Positions 24,240 to 35,200 of a stretch of 50,366 nucleotides of DNA are shown here, in pieces. Origin of the DNA: Gemmatimonadaceae bacterium (GTDB lineage Bacteria; Gemmatimonadota; Gemmatimonadetes; Gemmatimonadales; Gemmatimonadaceae); contig JAICWO010000024.1 in the NCBI GenBank assembly GCA_025934775.1, positions 1 to 50,366 of the forward strand, read 5' to 3'. Position 1 is the first letter of the stretch. Each line of letters begins with the position of its first letter. The position numbers and the translations under genes are program-made. The notes under the pieces were generated by a model. It had not been told where the DNA came from and made no database searches. It saw nothing but the letters and a program-made list of their open reading frames with translations.

Positions 24240-26864
24240 ATGACGACGACGACTCTCCACCAATTGGATTCGCTGGCCGAACGATATCGCGTCGTTCGCG
24301 AGATCGGGCGCGGCGGCATGGCGAGCGTCTATCTCGCGCACGATCTGAAGCATGAACGGGACGTCGCGATCAAGCTGCTGCACCCGGAACTCGCGGCCGC
24401 CCTGGGCGGCGAGCGGTTCCTGGCCGAGATCAAGACGACGGCTCGGCTGCAACACCCGCACATTCTTCCGTTGCTCGATTCCGGCGACGCCGGCGGCCAA
24501 CTCTTCTACGTCATGCCGTACGTGGCGGGGGAGTCGCTGCGCGACCGGCTCGACCGCGAGCACCTCCTGCCCATCGACGACGCGCTGCGCATCGGACGCG
24601 CGATCGCCGGCGCATTAGAGTATGCGCATGGTCTGGGCGTCGTGCACCGCGACATCAAGCCCGAAAACATTCTGCTGCAAGACGGGCACGCGCTCGTTGC
24701 CGATTTCGGCATCGCGCTCGCCGTGCAGAACGCCGGCGGCACGCGGATGACGCAAACCGGCCTGTCGCTCGGCACGCCGCAGTACATGAGTCCCGAGCAG
24801 GCCATGGGCGAGCGCACCATCGACGGCCGGAGCGACGTCTACGCGCTCGGCGCCGTCGTGTACGAGATGCTTGCCGGCGATCCGCCGTTCACCGGCTCGA
24901 CGGTGCAAGCGATCGTCGCGCGCGTGATGACCGAGAAGCCGCCGCCGATCGCGCCGCGGCGCGAACGAGTGGCGCCGCACGTCGAGGCGGCGGTGCTGCG
25001 CGCGCTCGAGAAATTGCCGGCCGATCGTTGGGGCACCGCACGAGAATTTTCCGAAGCGCTCGGCAGACCAGACGGTGCGAGTGGGCCGGCGGACAGCGAC
25101 GCGGCGCGCGGATCGGAGTCACGACGCCCGAGGTCGGCGCGACCATTCGTGATCGGCGCCGCGATAGTTGTAATCGCGCTCGGCCTCGGGTGGCTTGGTG
25201 GCCGCTGGATGGCGCGCGGCGACGCCAAGCCGCCGCTCACCGAGACGTCGATCCTGCCGCCCGTCGACGGGTCGTTCGGCGAACGGCAATCGTTGGCGCT
25301 GTCGCCCGACGGCCGCCAGCTCGCCTTCGTCTTCGCGACCGCGACGGGCGCGCGGTCACTCTGGCTGCGGCAACTCGACGCATTCGACGCCAAGCCGATC
25401 GCGGGCAGCGACGGCGCCGACAGTCCCTTCTGGTCGCCGGACGGGACGCGGCTCGGCTTCTTCGCGCGCGGCGCGCTCTACGTCGTCGACCTGCACGGCG
25501 ACACGCGACAGCTCTGCACCGTCGCGGAGCCGACCAACGCATCGTGGGGTCGGGGCGATGTCATTTTCTTCGGGTCGCGCGGCGGCGTATCGATGGTGCC
25601 GGCGGCCGGCGGCGCCTGCCGCGTGCTCGTTCAGCGTAACGACGCGCCGACCCCGCGCGTCGCCGTCCTCCCCGATGGAAAGCGATTCCTGTATTCGCGG
25701 GGGCGCCGCGGGGCCGATCTCGTCATCGCCGACGAAACGGGCCGGGCGCTCGGAACGCTTCCCCTGCGGACCACCACGATGTTCGCCGTGATCGCGCCGG
25801 ATTATCTCGCGTATACGGACGACCACGATCCGCTCGCGGTCGACATCCGCGCGTTCGATCAGCGGTCGCTGACGTGGTCGGGTCCGGCGATGCGCCTCCT
25901 CAACGGCGTCCGCGCGTCCGCCGGCCTGAGCACCTTCAGTGTGTCGGTGACAGGCGCCCTGGCATATCTCCCCGGGTCCGCCGATCGCGCATATCAGATC
26001 TATCATGGCGGCCGCGTGGCCGACACGGTGCCGCTGGAAGGCGCCTGGACCGTCGCGGCGGCGCGGCACTTCGGGTCGCCGACCATCGCGCTCGCCGGGA
26101 ATACCGTCGGTTTGTGGCTGTACGACCTCGCGACGCGGCGCCTGACGCGCGTGGCGGTGCACGACTCGGTGGCCGGCGCGTCCGGCGTCGCAGGTGTCAG
26201 CGTCTCGTTCCCCGCGTTCAGCCCCGACGGCAAGCGCGTCGCCCTGCTTTCGCATCCGCTGAACGACTGCGAGCTGCGCGTGCACGACCTGCTCGGCGAT
26301 TCGGACCGCGTGCTGTTGCGCACCTCGTTCATCGGGTCGGGCGTGCTCTGTCCGTGGCCGCTGGACTGGTTCCCGGACGGCGGCCGTCTGCTCATTCGCC
26401 ATGACGCGGCGCTCCAGATCATGACGCTGGATGGTCGCGTCGTCGCAACCATCTCGCGGCCGGGAACGATCTGGGAAGCGCGCATCTCGCCCGACGGGAG
26501 CCGCATCGCCTACGCCTCCGATGAAACGGGGCGCGGCGAGGTGTACGTGCAGCGCCTGCCGACGGGGTTGCCGGCGCGCGTGTCGCTCGACGGCGGCCGA
26601 TGGCCCAACTGGTCCGACGACGGACGCAGTCTCTACTTCATGACGCCGGACGGTCGCGTGCAGCAGGCGACGATCGATGGCAGGTCGAGCGCCGGCGCGC
26701 CCAAGACGCTGTTCGATGCGCCGCTCTGGCAGCGCAGTATGTTCGACGACAACGGCGTCGGGCTCGCCGTCGTCGGGAACGGCGAATGGTTCGTCGTGCG
26801 CCAATCAGCCAGCGCGCGCGGCCTGGCGTACGTGCAGAACTGGCGCGCGCTGCTCGCTCGGTAG
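24240..26864 (+). CDS. Transmembrane Ser/Thr protein kinase with WD40/TolB-like sensor domain
   Basis: An 874-residue PknB-type kinase. The kinase domain (about 16-275) has the glycine loop GRGGMASVY, Lys45 in VAIK, catalytic Asp138 in HRDIKPEN, DFG at 155-157 and GTPQYMSPEQ in the activation segment, so it should be active. One membrane helix (PFVIGAAIVVIALGLGWLGG, about 300-320) separates it from an extracytoplasmic propeller with LSPDGRQ, WSPDGTRLG and ISPDGSRIAYAS repeats. The ATG at 24240 is chosen because the kinase fold begins only 15 residues later. It stands alone on the plus strand and ends near a terminator. Confidence 0.93.
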   Translation: MTTTTLHQLDSLAERYRVVREIGRGGMASVYLAHDLKHERDVAIKLLHPELAAALGGERFLAEIKTTARLQHPHILPLLDSGDAGGQLFYVMPYVAGESLRDRLDREHLLPIDDALRIGRAIAGALEYAHGLGVVHRDIKPENILLQDGHALVADFGIALAVQNAGGTRMTQTGLSLGTPQYMSPEQAMGERTIDGRSDVYALGAVVYEMLAGDPPFTGSTVQAIVARVMTEKPPPIAPRRERVAPHVEAAVLRALEKLPADRWGTAREFSEALGRPDGASGPADSDAARGSESRRPRSARPFVIGAAIVVIALGLGWLGGRWMARGDAKPPLTETSILPPVDGSFGERQSLALSPDGRQLAFVFATATGARSLWLRQLDAFDAKPIAGSDGADSPFWSPDGTRLGFFARGALYVVDLHGDTRQLCTVAEPTNASWGRGDVIFFGSRGGVSMVPAAGGACRVLVQRNDAPTPRVAVLPDGKRFLYSRGRRGADLVIADETGRALGTLPLRTTTMFAVIAPDYLAYTDDHDPLAVDIRAFDQRSLTWSGPAMRLLNGVRASAGLSTFSVSVTGALAYLPGSADRAYQIYHGGRVADTVPLEGAWTVAAARHFGSPTIALAGNTVGLWLYDLATRRLTRVAVHDSVAGASGVAGVSVSFPAFSPDGKRVALLSHPLNDCELRVHDLLGDSDRVLLRTSFIGSGVLCPWPLDWFPDGGRLLIRHDAALQIMTLDGRVVATISRPGTIWEARISPDGSRIAYASDETGRGEVYVQRLPTGLPARVSLDGGRWPNWSDDGRSLYFMTPDGRVQQATIDGRSSAGAPKTLFDAPLWQRSMFDDNGVGLAVVGNGEWFVVRQSASARGLAYVQNWRALLAR

Positions 26865-26910
26865 CGCATCCGATCCGGAAGGCTCGCGGCGGACTTGCGT
26901 CAACAACGAA

Positions 26911-26944
26911 AAATGAGCTGGTGCCCAAAGGCACCAGCTCATTT
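26911..26944. terminator. Intrinsic terminator between convergent genes
   Basis: The arms AAATGAGCTGGTGCC (26911-26925) and 26930-26944 pair perfectly around the loop CAAA. On the minus strand the stem is followed by TTTTT, making it a standard Rho-independent terminator for the lipoprotein gene that ends at 26967. It can also end plus-strand kinase transcripts, with a weaker tail. Confidence 0.85.
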
Positions 26945-26966
26945 GTTGAGGGGCGGTGAGATCCGG

Positions 26967-27509
26967 CTAACGGCCGGCGGTCAGCGCCGGGCTGCCGCCA
27001 ACGTCGATCACGCCCGACGTCGGCCTCGACACGCCTTCCGCCGTGATGATCGTCCCGGTGAACGGGAGCACCGCGCATCCTTGCGCGCAGTTCGCGTTGA
27101 ACACCGCGGTCTTCGCGCTGAACGCCGTCGCGAGATTCACGCTGATCGTGGCGCCGTTCGCCGTGAAGTTCATCGTGCCTTTGCCGGTGACCGCGCCCTG
27201 ATGGAAGCTGATGCGCGCGTTCGGCGAGATCGACACACCGACCGGCTGCTTCTGCGGGAACGCGATGAAGCCGGCGAGGTCGGGGCCATTCAGCATGTAC
27301 GTTGTTTCGAAGCCGAAGGCGCCATCATCGGTCAGCGCGACGCTCGCGGTATCGACGGGCGGGGGCGGCGGATTACCGTCGAAGCGCGCCGCGCCCGGGG
27401 AGAGGTGCGACGACGGCGGTGCGCTCGTGGGCGTGTTCGCACATGCGCTGACGAAGACGACCCATCCGACGACCAACGCGCTGACCGATGCGATGCGGAA
27501 TCTTGTCAT
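26967..27509 (-). CDS. Small lipoprotein of unknown function
   Basis: A 180-residue predicted lipoprotein. The N-terminus MTRFRIASVSALVVGWVVFV leads to the lipobox VSAC. A proline run follows, then a beta-rich domain with FETTYMLNGPDLAGFI and two cysteines in NANCAQGCAVL that could form a disulfide. The ATG at 27509 is preceded by GAGGG at normal spacing; the longer in-frame extension lacks a signal sequence. It lies 56 bases downstream of the second kinase gene and may be co-transcribed with it. I do not recognise the family. Confidence 0.75.
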   Translation of the reverse strand: MTRFRIASVSALVVGWVVFVSACANTPTSAPPSSHLSPGAARFDGNPPPPPVDTASVALTDDGAFGFETTYMLNGPDLAGFIAFPQKQPVGVSISPNARISFHQGAVTGKGTMNFTANGATISVNLATAFSAKTAVFNANCAQGCAVLPFTGTIITAEGVSRPTSGVIDVGGSPALTAGR

Positions 27510-27565
27510 GGCAGTGCCCTCGAGAAAGTGGGACCACGAGTCTCGATGCCGAATATACACGCGAC

Positions 27566-30505
27566 TCACTGGCGCGCAGTGACGGACGCCACAGAGCCCG
27601 CATGCAATCTCGCGAGGCCGTTGCGCGCGTCGGTCAAAGCGCCCGAAATGATCGGGTCTCCGCCCGCCCATGCCGCGATCACCCGTGAGTATTCTCGAAC
27701 CGCGGTCGCGCGGTCGCCGAGTCGCTCGCTTACGTGTGCGTGCGCGAGCGCAATCGGAATCTCCATCGGTGAAAGAGCAGTATACGGGCGGCCTGCGAGA
27801 AGCGTATCCGCTGTCGCGAGATCCCCTCTACCCGCGCGTAGTCGCGCCTCGACATACCGGTCGGTATAACAGGCGAGACACGCGGTGTCCGAGAGGGTGG
27901 CGAACGCTTGAAGTGCCGCCACGGTGTCGCGCCGTGCAAGCGCGAGATAAGCCTGCGCCGCCCGCACGTTGTACGACGCCGATCGTGCCTCCGCACCCGT
28001 CGCGCTTTTGTTCTTCAGCTCGCTACGATGCGCGAACTCGATGAGTGATGCTGTATCGCCTTGCTGCTCCCACCACGGCATTGCCCAACGCGCCGTCGCG
28101 GCGTCGCGGAGCAGCCATTCGTGAAAGACGGCGCGAGCCGAATCGCGTGAGACACCGCCGATATACGCCATCTCTGGAAGTGCTCGAGACGGTCGGTCGC
28201 CGAGTGCGGCGTAGGCTTCGTGAAAACGGCCGCGATAGGCCAGGGCCAACGGAATGAACTGCGCCGCAACCGTGGAGTCCGCAGTCGACCCACCATGCGC
28301 GTGCGCCCGTCGCTCGAGCGCGCGCAGCAAACGCAGAGCGGTCTCGGCGGTATCCGGCCAGCGGAGGGTGGCATAGATAGCCGTTCGCAGCGCGGGAAGC
28401 GGTACGCTGTCGATAGCGCGATCGCGCTCTCCGGACCGCGCACGTTCGGGGTCGAGGAGTTGTGCGACAAGCGCGATGCCCGTCGCTTCTGTCTCCCTCG
28501 GATGCAGCGCCAGATACCGGACCGCATATCGCCTCGCATCATCCGCGCTGCGCAGCTCGAGCGCGAGCTCGACACAATGCACGTACGCGGGAGCGAACGC
28601 CGAGTCGAGCGCGATCGACCGGTCGAACGCGTCGAGCACGTCAGCCGCGCTCACGCCAAGCGGCCGGCCAAACCCGAGATGCTGGCGCGCCTCGCCCAGA
28701 TCATACCAGATCTCTGCATCGCTCGGGTACCGGCGCGACGCGTCGTCGAGTGTGTTGAACAACCGGCGCAGCATCGCCCAGTCGACGCTCGAGCCGTCGG
28801 ACTGCGCCAGCGCCGCGGTCATGGAATCGGCGGCGATGACCAGGCTGTCGCGCGTTGACAATTGATGATTCAGCGCGCCGGCGCGCAGGGCGAATCGCCG
28901 CGTCACGCTGTCGGCGACGTTGTTCATCCAACTCTCGATCGACGCGACGCGGTACACGGCGAGCGCGAAGGTGCTGTCCGCGGTGATCGCGCGGTCGTAC
29001 ATCGCGAGCGCTGAGTCGAATACCGTGCGCCGGTAATACTGCTCGCCCTGGAGGAACGCGTGCAGGGCAGGGAGCGACTTCGCCGTGAGCGGCAGCGGAC
29101 GCGTGACCGCGCCGATGCGGTGTCGCAGCGAGAGCTCGGCGAGCACGCGCAACGTGAGCGAATCAGAAAGCTGCTCGACGCTCGGTCCGCGCTCCTCGAA
29201 CTCGCTCACCACCTCGCCGTCGGCGGTGATCAACTCCGCGCTCATGCGCACCGAGTCGCCCGCGGTCGGCGTGATGTCGCCCCACACCGCGTATCCCGCG
29301 CCGGTGCCATGTGCGACGTCGACCGCCGCGGGGCGCGCATCGACCTCCGGCCAGCGTTTGAGCACGAGGCTCGGCGGCGCGGTGCGGACCGACCCCGCGC
29401 CGTCCAGATTGCGCGCGAGCACGTCGACCATGCCGTCGTGCCAGAGCGAGAGGGCGGGGTCGTCGACGAGCACGTGGAATGGCGCGATCGCAACCGTGAC
29501 GATGTCACTGGGTGCGCTGCGCGCGCGACCGTGCCGCACGTAAAATCCACCCGCGACGACGCCGAGCGCGACGAGCGCGATCGCGGGCCATCGGAGCGCG
29601 CGGAGACCGCCGCGCCGAATCGCCGCGAGGCGCACCGGCATCGTGCGCGCCATGGTCGCCATCATCGGCACCGATGCGCGCAGCGCGGCTCGGAACTGCG
29701 TCGCCGTCTCGAACCGGTCGTCGCGCTTCTTGGCCAGCGCGCGTTCGATCGCGAGCGCGAGCGCGACGGGCACGTCGCTGGCGAACTGCTCGATGCGCGG
29801 CGGCTCATGCGTCAGGTGCGCGGCGACGATCTCCTGTCCGCTCGCGCCGACGAAGGGCGGTCGGCCGGCGAGCATCTCGTATCCCACGACGCCGAGCGCG
29901 TAGATGTCGGCGCGCGCATCGATGTCGCGTTCGCCCACGGCTTGTTCGGGCGCCATGTAGCCAACGGTGCCGAGCGACATGCCCGTGAATGTGAGCCGGT
30001 CGCCCGACGTCGGTGTGGCGAGCGCCGACGCGATGCCGAAGTCGGCGACGACGGCGTGGCCGCCCTGGAGGAGAATGTTCTCCGGCTTGATGTCGCGGTG
30101 CACCACGCCCTGCGCGTGCGCGAAGCCGAGGGCGTCGGCGACTTCGGCGAGGAGCATCACCGCCTCGCCGGGCTCGATTCTCTTGTCGCGATCGAGACGA
30201 GCGCGGAGCGACTCGCCGGCGACGAACGGCGTGACGTAGTAGAGGAGATCCCCGTGCACGCCCGCCGAGATGACCGGCAGGATGTGCGGGTGCTGGAGGC
30301 GAGCCGTGATCTCGGCCTCGCGCTTGAATCGCTCGGCGGTCGTCTCGGTCGCGAACTCGGGCGGCAGGATCTTGATGACGACCTTGCGGCGGAGCACGCG
30401 ATCGTGGGCGACGAAGAGCCGGCTCATCCCTCCGCGCGCGAGCTCGCCCACGACCTCGTAGTCGTGCGCGAAGAGTTCCTGGAGTCGAGCCAAGAGATCA
30501 GGCAC
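27566..30505 (-). CDS. Transmembrane Ser/Thr protein kinase with TolB-like and TPR-like C-terminal region
   Basis: A 979-residue PknB-type kinase. The catalytic domain has ARGGMSRLF, Lys45 in VVIK, Asp138 in HRDIKPEN, DFG at 155-157 and GTVGYMAPEQ. A membrane helix (WPAIALVALGVVAGGFYV) lies near residue 310. Outside is a region like the TolB/FlgO N-terminal domain (IVTVAIAPFHVL, then LARNLDGAGSVRTAPP, YAVWGDITP), followed by TPR-like helices (ALAMYDRAITADSTFALAVY). The family is common in Gemmatimonadota; ligands are unknown. It starts 111 bases downstream of the ADOP permease stop on the same strand. Confidence 0.93.
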   Translation of the reverse strand: MPDLLARLQELFAHDYEVVGELARGGMSRLFVAHDRVLRRKVVIKILPPEFATETTAERFKREAEITARLQHPHILPVISAGVHGDLLYYVTPFVAGESLRARLDRDKRIEPGEAVMLLAEVADALGFAHAQGVVHRDIKPENILLQGGHAVVADFGIASALATPTSGDRLTFTGMSLGTVGYMAPEQAVGERDIDARADIYALGVVGYEMLAGRPPFVGASGQEIVAAHLTHEPPRIEQFASDVPVALALAIERALAKKRDDRFETATQFRAALRASVPMMATMARTMPVRLAAIRRGGLRALRWPAIALVALGVVAGGFYVRHGRARSAPSDIVTVAIAPFHVLVDDPALSLWHDGMVDVLARNLDGAGSVRTAPPSLVLKRWPEVDARPAAVDVAHGTGAGYAVWGDITPTAGDSVRMSAELITADGEVVSEFEERGPSVEQLSDSLTLRVLAELSLRHRIGAVTRPLPLTAKSLPALHAFLQGEQYYRRTVFDSALAMYDRAITADSTFALAVYRVASIESWMNNVADSVTRRFALRAGALNHQLSTRDSLVIAADSMTAALAQSDGSSVDWAMLRRLFNTLDDASRRYPSDAEIWYDLGEARQHLGFGRPLGVSAADVLDAFDRSIALDSAFAPAYVHCVELALELRSADDARRYAVRYLALHPRETEATGIALVAQLLDPERARSGERDRAIDSVPLPALRTAIYATLRWPDTAETALRLLRALERRAHAHGGSTADSTVAAQFIPLALAYRGRFHEAYAALGDRPSRALPEMAYIGGVSRDSARAVFHEWLLRDAATARWAMPWWEQQGDTASLIEFAHRSELKNKSATGAEARSASYNVRAAQAYLALARRDTVAALQAFATLSDTACLACYTDRYVEARLRAGRGDLATADTLLAGRPYTALSPMEIPIALAHAHVSERLGDRATAVREYSRVIAAWAGGDPIISGALTDARNGLARLHAGSVASVTARQ

Positions 30506-30615
30506 GCGGCATGGGCTGGGGCCGCGACCAACTTGGCGACAATTCGAGTCGGGCGCCAGCGCGCCGGGTCCGGGCGCGCTGGCTGTTATAGAATACTAAT
30601 CATCGCCTCGACCGG

Positions 30616-33054
<2,439 letters not shown>

Positions 33055-33100
33055 GGGACGACACCGGTTGAAGTGGAACCGCGGACTGCCGTGCGACGTG

Positions 33101-33739
33101 CTATGGCTTCAGTGAATTGAGATAATCGCAGAGCGCTTCGTTGGCCTGCACCATGACCGACTTGCGGCGCGAGCTCTTGCCGGAGCCCCAGATGCCCATC
33201 TGGCCGGCGACGAGCATTGCCGCCGCGGATTTCGGATCGACCTGCTTCCGGACAGCTCCGGTTTTCACACCGCTCGCGAGCGCCGCCCCGAACCGCTTCC
33301 GCCACATCGAGTACAGCCGGTCGATGCGCGAGTGAAAGCCTTGGTCGAGCGGCGACATCTCCTGCGCGAGATTGTTGAGCGGACAGCCTTGCACCCACGA
33401 TCCGGTCTCGATGTCTTCCTTCACGTACTTCCGGAACACGTGCTCGAGATCGGCGATGGGATCGGTGGTGTCGTCGAGCGGAGCGAGCCAGCGCTCGAGC
33501 ACGAGCGGCTCGATGCACTCGTCGACGACGGCGTAGCCGAGCGCCTGCTTGCTCGAGAAATGGTGAAAGAGCGCGCCTTTGGTGACACCGGCGGCCGCGA
33601 TGATGTCGTTGATGCTGCCGCCCTGGAAGCCGTTGCGATAGAACTCGAGAAAGGCCGCGCGAAGGATGCGCTGGCGCGTGGCCTCGGCGTGGCTGGGCGT
33701 TCGGGCGGGAGCGGGGCGGGGGGCTGGTCTCGTCGGCAC
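33101..33739 (-). CDS. TetR/AcrR family transcriptional regulator
   Basis: A 212-residue regulator. The HTH spans about 18-65: TRQRILRAAFLEFYRNGFQG, INDIIAAAGVTKGALFHHFS, KQALGYAVV. The C-terminal domain contains GCPLNNLAQEMS, as in NemR-like proteins. The GTG at 33739 is preferred because an ATG 36 bases further up would place coding sequence over a strong dyad (33749-33766). It precedes the ADOP permease gene and is divergent from the YtkA-like gene, so it could control both sides. Confidence 0.9.
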   Translation of the reverse strand: MPTRPAPRPAPARTPSHAEATRQRILRAAFLEFYRNGFQGGSINDIIAAAGVTKGALFHHFSSKQALGYAVVDECIEPLVLERWLAPLDDTTDPIADLEHVFRKYVKEDIETGSWVQGCPLNNLAQEMSPLDQGFHSRIDRLYSMWRKRFGAALASGVKTGAVRKQVDPKSAAAMLVAGQMGIWGSGKSSRRKSVMVQANEALCDYLNSLKP

Positions 33740-33748
33740 GCGATCACA

Positions 33749-33766
33749 ATACAGACCAGTCGGTAT
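33749..33766. promoter_or_regulatory. TetR-type operator dyad
   Basis: The 18-base sequence ATACAGACCAGTCGGTAT matches its own reverse complement at 14 of 18 positions, with the outer ATAC/GTAT arms perfect. It contains a GACC/GGT core resembling NemR-type boxes. It lies 10 bases upstream of the chosen tetR start and is the natural autoregulatory site for that protein. Confidence 0.7.
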
Positions 33767-33908
33767 GTGCGTCAAGGTGGGCCCGGGAATAGCGCGTCAC
33801 GGCGGCGCACCGGACAATTTTCGCACAACTCCGATACCAAATCATCACTCGGCGCATCGATCGTGATGCTAGTGTGTCATCGACTCGTCAACGTTCGTCC
33901 TTTCCCGG

Positions 33909-34400
33909 ATGACGCTCGGCATCATGCGACTCGATCGGACGGTCCTTCGTCCCGCCGCGGCGGTGGTTTGCGCAATCGCCGTCACGGCAACCAAGGCGTC
34001 GCCTCAGGCGTGCGCGATCCAACAAGGCTGGAAGAAGGATTTCATTCCGGCCGACGCGCGCGACTTCAGCCGCACGCGCGTGACGCAGAGCGGGCTGTAT
34101 CGCGTCTCGATCAAAGCGCCCGATGCGGAGCCGCCCACGGGCAAGCTCCACGAGTGGATTCTGCACGTCGAAGACACGACCGGCGTAGCGGTCGACGGCG
34201 CGACGATCTGTGTCGACGGCGGGATGCCGGAGCATGGGCACGGATTGCCGACGAGTCCCGCGATGAGCGGCGTGCCCGACGGCGGCGATTACCGCATCGA
34301 TGGAATGAAGTTCAGCATGTCCGGCTGGTGGGTCGTCAAGTTCGCGATCCAGGCACCCGCGGGAACGGACAGCGTCAGGTTCAACCTCCAGTTGCGCTGA
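33909..34400 (+). CDS. YtkA-like/FixH-like exported protein
   Basis: A 163-residue protein with an N-terminal export signal (LRPAAAVVCAIAVTATKASP) and a single beta-sandwich. The motif GGMPEHGHGLPTSPAMS, then GMKFSMSGWWVVKFAI, is typical of YtkA-like domains, whose His and Met residues suggest copper binding. A second start, ATG at 33924, gives a more usual signal peptide. It ends three bases before the heme protein gene, so the two are probably one operon concerned with metal or redox handling. Confidence 0.75.
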   Translation: MTLGIMRLDRTVLRPAAAVVCAIAVTATKASPQACAIQQGWKKDFIPADARDFSRTRVTQSGLYRVSIKAPDAEPPTGKLHEWILHVEDTTGVAVDGATICVDGGMPEHGHGLPTSPAMSGVPDGGDYRIDGMKFSMSGWWVVKFAIQAPAGTDSVRFNLQLR

Positions 34401-34403
34401 CGA

Positions 34404-35126
34404 ATGCGGAGCATGACGCGGCGGCTCGCGTTCGGCGCATGTCTCGCGGCGTGCGGCGCGGCCACGATCGCCGCGTCGGGATTCGCGCGATCGACGATCC
34501 CGGACGGTTGGTCGGCGGACGCGTCGGCGAAACTGCAGTCGCTCACGCTCACGCACCTGGGCGATCCACCGGCCGATCCGTCGAACCGGTACGCGTCGAA
34601 CGCGATGGCGGCGGCGTTCGGGCGACGAGTGTTTTTTGATAGCAGTTTCAGCATCAACGGCTGCGTCGCGTGCGCCACGTGCCACCTGCCAAACCGACAA
34701 TACGATCAATTCCACAACGTCGGCGTGGGCGCCGCGCAGCCGCCGGACTCGGGCCGCGCCGCGGGCATCAGGCTCGCCGATGCCAGTGACTTCAATTGCC
34801 TGGGTCGGTACAGCGACGCCTCGGCGGACGATTGCGCGGAACTGCGCTACGCAAAGCGCACGGGCGCCGAGCTCGTTGCCGCGTTTCGCACACCATCACT
34901 CCGCAACGTCGCGCTACGGCCGCCCTATGGGCACGACGGAGAGTTCTCGACCTTGGCCGCGGTGCTCGATCATTACAATCGGGCGCCCGCCGCCGCGGTC
35001 GGGCACTCGGAGCTCGAAGCGTTGCACTTGACGCCGACGAAGCTGCGACAGCTCGAGGCGTTTCTGCGTACGCTCAACGGTCCGGTCATCGTCGCGGAGC
35101 CGCCGGCGCGAACCGCGACGCGGTAA
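34404..35126 (+). CDS. Single-heme cytochrome c peroxidase-like (MauG-family) protein
   Basis: A 240-residue exported protein with one heme motif, CATCH, at 90-94, set in FFDSSFSINGCVACATCHLP. Later it has AFRTPSLRNVALRPPYGHDG, the conserved segment carrying the distal-side ligand in di-heme cytochrome c peroxidases. Full-length members are over 300 residues and have a second CxxCH; none is visible here, so this is a short monoheme derivative. The signal sequence is MTRRLAFGACLAACGAATIA. Function cannot be fixed; peroxidase activity is doubtful. Confidence 0.82.
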   Translation: MRSMTRRLAFGACLAACGAATIAASGFARSTIPDGWSADASAKLQSLTLTHLGDPPADPSNRYASNAMAAAFGRRVFFDSSFSINGCVACATCHLPNRQYDQFHNVGVGAAQPPDSGRAAGIRLADASDFNCLGRYSDASADDCAELRYAKRTGAELVAAFRTPSLRNVALRPPYGHDGEFSTLAAVLDHYNRAPAAAVGHSELEALHLTPTKLRQLEAFLRTLNGPVIVAEPPARTATR

Positions 35127-35200
35127 CGGCTCGACGCACGGCGCATCCGCGCTTGGGCATTCGGCGCATTATAAGAATCCTCATCGGCGTGCCGGCTGCG

